A stretch of DNA of 64,000 nucleotides from Sclerodactyla briareus (Eukaryota > Echinodermata > Holothuroidea > Dendrochirotida > Sclerodactylidae). Shown here piece after piece: positions 59,656 through 64,000 of the stretch. The notes under the pieces are model-generated. The model saw only the letters and a list, made by a program, of their open reading frames with translations. It did not search any database and had not been told where the DNA came from. The stretch's first letter is position 1; every line of letters starts with the position of its first letter. The translations under genes and the position numbers were made by a program. The DNA lies in the NCBI GenBank assembly GCA_026419785.1, contig JAODTK010004109.1:62001-126000 (forward strand), written 5' to 3'.

Positions 59656-60990
59656 AGCGCGGTTCACACTTGTGCGATACGAACGAGACGATACGATACG
59701 ATACGATAAATTTATCGGATGGAGTGTTTCACACTGTGCGATAAAAAAAATGTTCCCCCGTACATAATTTTATCGGACGTCTCGCGCCTAACATAACGAG
59801 AACATAGCGGGATTTTAGTTGAAGAAGCACAATTTTTCCCCTTTTGTCGCTTCAAGCGTGGGATAGCCGGTCCGGGCGAGGTTCTGATTACCCAAGAATT
59901 GTATTTCAAGGCAATTTCGAAGCTGTGTTGTCTTTCTCAGTACTTGTAGGAGGCGTGGAGAAGCGCAATTGATCACGAATCAGACAACTACTCACATCCC
60001 CGCCTACCCTTTCGTTAAACACCCATCTTAATTCGCATCGTATCCAATATACGGCGAAGTGAGGTAGCCATAATCATTCAATCATTCAGTCAATTCACCC
60101 AATTGAGCTGAATTGAGCTTGGCAAATTGTGTTCTCAGCACATACATGTAAAATGATGCCCACGGCTCCACCTGTGTACCTACTACTTTCTTCACTGGTC
60201 TCCAAGACATAATTAACTTGCGTGAATCGACATTATACCCCCCCGGCCCCCCCCCTATAGCTTATTTCCGTAGCCTTCCTCGTTTCCTTTCCCAGCCTCT
60301 TTCTTTACATGGGGTAATGGTGAGTTTCCGTCAATACGTCCATAACGATCGAGACCCTCGGGAATACCTCTACCCTGCTCCTCTCAAACTAGCCGTAACA
60401 CCCACTCCCCGGCCACTCACTACCCACCGCCATATCTCTTGCCTTTGAATGCCACATGATATTTGGTGGACGCCGACGGAACATGACCCTCCCATACCTC
60501 ACTGACCCACTACTATCGTATGGGGGGAGCTTTCATGATTCGCACATGAAATAATTTTTTGTAGTCCCGTGCATGGCGGCGATAGGGCCGAGAAGCTCAT
60601 TCAGAGGCCAATGTCTTCCCGGATAGGTCACTACCCCAAAACCTTCATCAAAACCTCCTATTTTATCACTAAAACCCCTTTTCAACACTAAACTTCCGCC
60701 TATAGCCTGTTTGGCCCGTTCCATACTCTTTTGCAGAATTGCGCAATTTTATCACTGTCATTGCGCCATTATCGCATCCGAATAAAATTTATCGTACGAT
60801 AAAAGTTGAAATATTTTTCAACTCGACGTCCGATAAAATTAACGTATCGTATCGTATCGTATCGTTCGTACGTAGCGTATTGCCCAGTGGTGAACACTCC
60901 TATTGAAATAACACTTTTACTCGACGTCCGATAAATTTATCGTATCGTATCGTATCGTATCGTATCGTATCGCACAAGGTGAACAGCCCG
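59656..60990 (-). mobile_element. PIF/Harbinger-like non-autonomous DNA transposon, copy 2, inverted
   Basis: About 1.34 kb, running opposite to copy 1. The inner end is AGCGCGGTTCACACTTGTGC. The outer end, read inward, is CGGGCTGTTCACC followed by the same CGATACGATA runs and GACGTCGAG word. Matching inverted landmarks between copies include CGTCGGCGTCCACCAA (58558 against the complement near 60455-60475), GAAAGGTAGGCGGGGATG (59060 against about 60000-60015), CGACAAAAGGGGAAAA (59467 against about 59830) and the TTGCGCAATTCTGCAATAGTATGGAACG-like region, so homology spans the whole element. Copies differ by many small changes and by the extra GC-rich block in copy 1. No transposase seen. Confidence 0.72.
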
Positions 60991-60993
60991 TTA

Positions 60994-61750
60994 CCGGCCG
61001 AAATCTCATCCCATTACCGCCCATTTGTCCCAGTTTCTGGATGTCATCCTGGAGTGTTTAATAACATCAATCACTTACATATCACAAGAACATTCCCAGC
61101 AAACATACGGACTTTCAAGTAACCTGGAAATCGGTAGCTCTGAATCCATTAATGACAACTGTTTGCTCTCATGATATGGCAGTATATTGCAGTTTCTCCA
61201 ATCTTTAGGACTGTCCCATATGTGATAGATTGCTGAAAGACTGCCTAATTATATGAGCAATGTCATGGACTTAATTCCCTAAGACCCATGGGTGAATGTT
61301 ATCATGCCCCATAGCTTCAGAAACCCCTTCAGAGCTTTTCAACACCAATGGTAAGTAACCCATTTATGTCAGCCATTTTAGACCAAACGGGTTCCTGAAG
61401 AGGGACAGAGTCCACCCTAGAAAAACAAACAATGGTAACCGGGCCATTGTGGGGGGGAAAGCCCCACCTTATCCAGATCACTAATCGTTCAAACCATCAT
61501 AGTAGTCTGGAGAGGAGGGATGCTATGCTTATCCTTCTTGGCCATTTATAAAGCGCCAGAAAGGTTTCGCGTCATTTTGAGATTTCCAAGCATGGCCATT
61601 TATGCAGCTTCTATGGTAGATATCACTTCTCCATTTTAAGCACCCATTTACTAGAAATATGGGCTTTCCTAGTTTCCTTGTACAGAGCATAGAGTCTATT
61701 TCTACGTCTTATGAGTCTTTGATATTTTCGTTATCGAAGGAAGTGATCTG
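60994..61750 (-). pseudogene. LINE reverse-transcriptase remnant, N-terminal and central part
   Basis: On the minus strand, from about 61740 downward: KYQRLIRRRNRLYALYKETR, then KPFWRFINGQEG (about 61570-61530), a HDNIHPWVL word (family GPDGIHPRVL), LKDWRNCNILPYHES (about 61210-61165; family PxDWRxANIxPIxK), PISR (RPISLTS), and LQDDIQKLGQ (about 61050-61020; family LQxDIxKLxxWAxxW). These are canonical jockey/CR1-like RT landmarks in the right order. Only about 60 bp separate PISR from LQDDIQK, so the catalytic YADD region is deleted. The element joins, across the transposon pair, to the C-terminal part at 57430-58049. Confidence 0.9.
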
Positions 61751-62314
61751 GTACCACTAGACAACTTAGAGGGTATATTGTCTCTTGATGGATTTTTTTC
61801 AGGAGGGGCTTACTTGTTTTACTCGAACATCACGATATCCTGCGGTGCCGTTGGGGTAGCCTGTGGCAAATTTTTCAGTATCTGCACGCATAGCTTTCCA
61901 TTAGATTTATCAATGGCGCCGACGGGGCTGAGTCGTGGTGGGGTAAGAAAGATTTCGCTTGCAGAGCATTTACATCATGAGGCGCTTAACATCAAACATA
62001 CTGCTGGTAGTGTTGTTATAACTAAGTCCAAGGGTATTATTTTTTCCTCTAGTAACAAAATCTGACCGTTGGTCTGCTGCACAAAAATCATTCAGCCTAT
62101 GTCAAGTATATTTTGTCGGTACTAATTTGGTTTGGCAGTTCTGGGTGTACTTATTTAACAAATTATTTATCCACGTCCCAATCTTGTTGAAATTGGCATC
62201 CCCAAGAATACGGAAACAAGGTTGTCTGTTTCTATCCATTTCTAGCCATTATTCCTTCAGTTTGCGCACTAATTGTTTAATGTGGCTCTGCTACGCGTTC
62301 AGTGTTAATTTTAG
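61751..62314. other. Noncoding, no feature recognised
   Basis: A 95-codon plus frame at 61778-62065 lacks family features and may be the shadow of further LINE-related sequence. No splice-flanked exon seen until 62315. Confidence 0.4.
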
Positions 62315-62426
62315 TCGAGGCCGAAGTGCCCACCAAAAACTACCATCCGAGGCCGAGCTGAAGCGTCTCGCTCTCGAGGCCAAGGGAGAGGGCGCACCAT
62401 CCGAGGCCGAAACCGAGGCCGGCTGA
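62315..62426 (+). CDS. Possible terminal exon or retrocopy fragment, Glu/Ala-rich C-terminus
   Basis: After CAGTGTTAATTTTAG one frame gives EAEVPTK, and a neighbouring frame continues KLPSEAELKRLALEAKGEGA then PSEAETEAG to TGA at 62424-62426. The repeated PSEAE word and the high Glu/Ala content look like a real acidic C-terminus. The acceptor has a poor pyrimidine tract and one indel is needed. A run of about 22 A begins at 62482, roughly 55 bp after the stop, with AATAAT a little before it; that would fit the tail of a processed retrocopy as well as genomic A-richness. The gene family is not recognised. Confidence 0.35.
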
Positions 62427-63179
62427 ACCTACTTTGATATAAGAGGAAACCTCTCTCACCTGAGTTCAATAATGAGGGCTGTGAAAAAAAAAAAAAAAAA
62501 AAAAACTTGGTTAGACTATTTATTTTTTAATGAAAAACAACATCTGTCCTGACCCGGCCTCAACCGAAGGCAGTCATCCACCAAGTTTAAACCGGATCAT
62601 AAAGAGAATCGAACAACTAATGCACAGGGGGGGGGACATGACCAGCATCCTGCTTCACAGTTGATCATTTGCGGTAACAATACTTAGTTCCAAATTGAAT
62701 TCGATACGTGCCTTATGTGAGTTTCATAATTGACTGGCACTGAAGCCATATTAAACGCAATGAAGTTGCAAGAAAAACACAAATGAGTTATTTACACGCA
62801 TTCTTGTTATTGTCGTATAGTAATTTGACGACCTCATTTTCTTTAATGCTAACCGGTCATAAATTTATTTTGATCATCTCGGATGTTTTTCCAGTCCACA
62901 TGGGCATATCTCCGCATAGCCTTAGAATCGAATGCGCGCGGTCTTCTTTTATTTTCTTCTCAAGCCACAGGCAGAGGCGCCAACAAGTCAAGGACCGCAT
63001 AAACAATTTACGGTCTGATGCTTTGATGTTGACAAGTTGTGTTTTGCAGCCATCTTTTTAAGCGCTAGTTTCCCACTGCTTCCTATTGTCTATAGTGTAT
63101 ATTAATTCCCTTTTTCCTGAGATAGTAAATATCTTTGGCAGCGTCTAGCGAACAGTCAGGGCTCACCTACACTCCTCGT
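62427..63179. other. Noncoding, with a 22-A tract
   Basis: The A tract begins at 62482. A 92-codon plus frame (62783-63061) has no recognisable features. Confidence 0.4.
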
Positions 63180-63730
63180 GAGTTTTCGCACTGGTTTGTG
63201 TTTCCAGTCAACGCCCCTATTCTTTGGGCCTCACATACCGCATAATAGTAGGGGAGGTGCTCTACTTAACGCTCCACGCTTACAAGACCTCGTGTTATTT
63301 TGAGGGACAGCGTTGCTCCATTGGTCAATTTCCACAGTTTGTGCTGACGTCAATATTAAATATGTAGTGTGTTCGTTGCAGTGACGTGATTGGTCATCGC
63401 TCGTCACACGTCACACACACGGGCGGAGCTAGGCTCGCAAATCTAAACGAAGCTATTGAATCGGTATAGTGGTAAAATTGTGGGTGGAGCCGTATATATA
63501 TATTGTGTCGCGCCGATAAATCAGGAAGAAAGTTAGAACAGAAAGTCAGAGAGTACAGGGTCGGTCGAGGCCTGGAGGAGGGTCGAGTCGGTAGAGCAGT
63601 CGAGCGGAAGTCGGGTACAGAGTTCAGTAAATTAGATCAATATGTAGGGGACTTCTCAAAGTTATACGACACAATCATTTATTTTTTCAATCAGAAGAGA
63701 TAATAATCAATAAACGTCTCCATCGAGTTA
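63180..63730 (+). promoter_or_regulatory. LTR-like promoter cluster, possibly a solo LTR
   Basis: Pol II elements are packed in order: ATTGG inverted CCAAT boxes at 63320-63324 and 63389-63393, a palindromic CRE TGACGTCA at 63345-63352, half CRE words (GTGACGTGA, CACGTCACAC) near 63381-63415, a GC box GGGCGGAGC at 63421-63429, a TATA stretch at about 63493-63503 and AATAAA at 63709-63714. TATA followed by AATAAA about 200 bp later is the U3-R-U5 layout of a retroelement LTR. I found no matching second copy in the window, no primer-binding site I can name and no gag or pol, so a host promoter remains possible. The segment to the window end (63731-64000) holds no recognised gene. Confidence 0.4.
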
Positions 63731-64000
63731 TTGTTAGAAGGACATTTATTTTACTTAAAAGAAGCGTGTCTCGCCCAAGGACCCAGCGAGATGTATCCAG
63801 AGGCAAGCCTAATGCTCTCTGGATCTCCCGAAGGAAGGGAAACACTAAAAGCAACACGACCCTATGTGTTAGTGTGACTGATGGGAAATGGCATTGTGTA
63901 TTGGATAGGACACACTATCCCAGATCATGTTGCGTAACCCCTCCTATAATGCCCTACAACTCCTGGTAACATACCCAAGTTCATGAATACTTATTCAGCT

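Overview
This is a eukaryotic window, AT-rich and almost entirely intronic or intergenic, with short coding exons flanked by GT/AG splice sites, microsatellites, poly-G tracts, a tRNA-derived SINE, LINE remnants and DNA transposons. It looks like a marine invertebrate nuclear genome, possibly an echinoderm or relative, but the species cannot be fixed from the sequence.

The dominant content is one plus-strand gene running from before position 7065 to about 52395. It belongs to the RGS-RhoGEF family (ARHGEF1/11/12 in vertebrates, RhoGEF2 in insects), the exchange factors that couple G-alpha-12/13 to RhoA. Exons were recognised in order: two linker exons (7065-7146, 9305-9391), an acidic linker plus the start of the DH domain (16986-17145), three further DH exons (25354, 26522, 28130), the DH-PH junction (29991), three PH exons (31244, 31990, 33083), then a long, less conserved C-terminal region (33817, 36902-37839, 37871, possibly 43940, and a large Glu/Lys-rich terminal exon 50128-52395). 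Intron phases join correctly at several junctions, which supports the model. The N-terminal PDZ and RGS-like domains were not found and probably lie upstream of the window.

Two things about this gene are odd. Most exons carry small frame-breaking indels, many at homopolymers, while splice sites and the sense of each frame survive; an unpolished long-read assembly explains this best, a young pseudogene is the alternative. In addition, three separate exons (DH start, the QRLTKYPL exon of DH, and the first post-PH exon) are each followed by a tandem array of 140-170 bp units that copy the exon end together with its 5' splice site and nearby intron.

From 52396 onward no further confident host gene was found. 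The region 57430-61760 is a minus-strand LINE reverse-transcriptase remnant split by a 2.9-kb inverted repeat. That repeat is best read as two PIF/Harbinger-like non-autonomous elements inserted in opposite orientation, separated and flanked by TTA. A possible terminal exon of an unknown gene (62315-62426) and an LTR-like regulatory cluster (63180-63730) end the window. The remaining stretches are noncoding as far as can be seen by eye.
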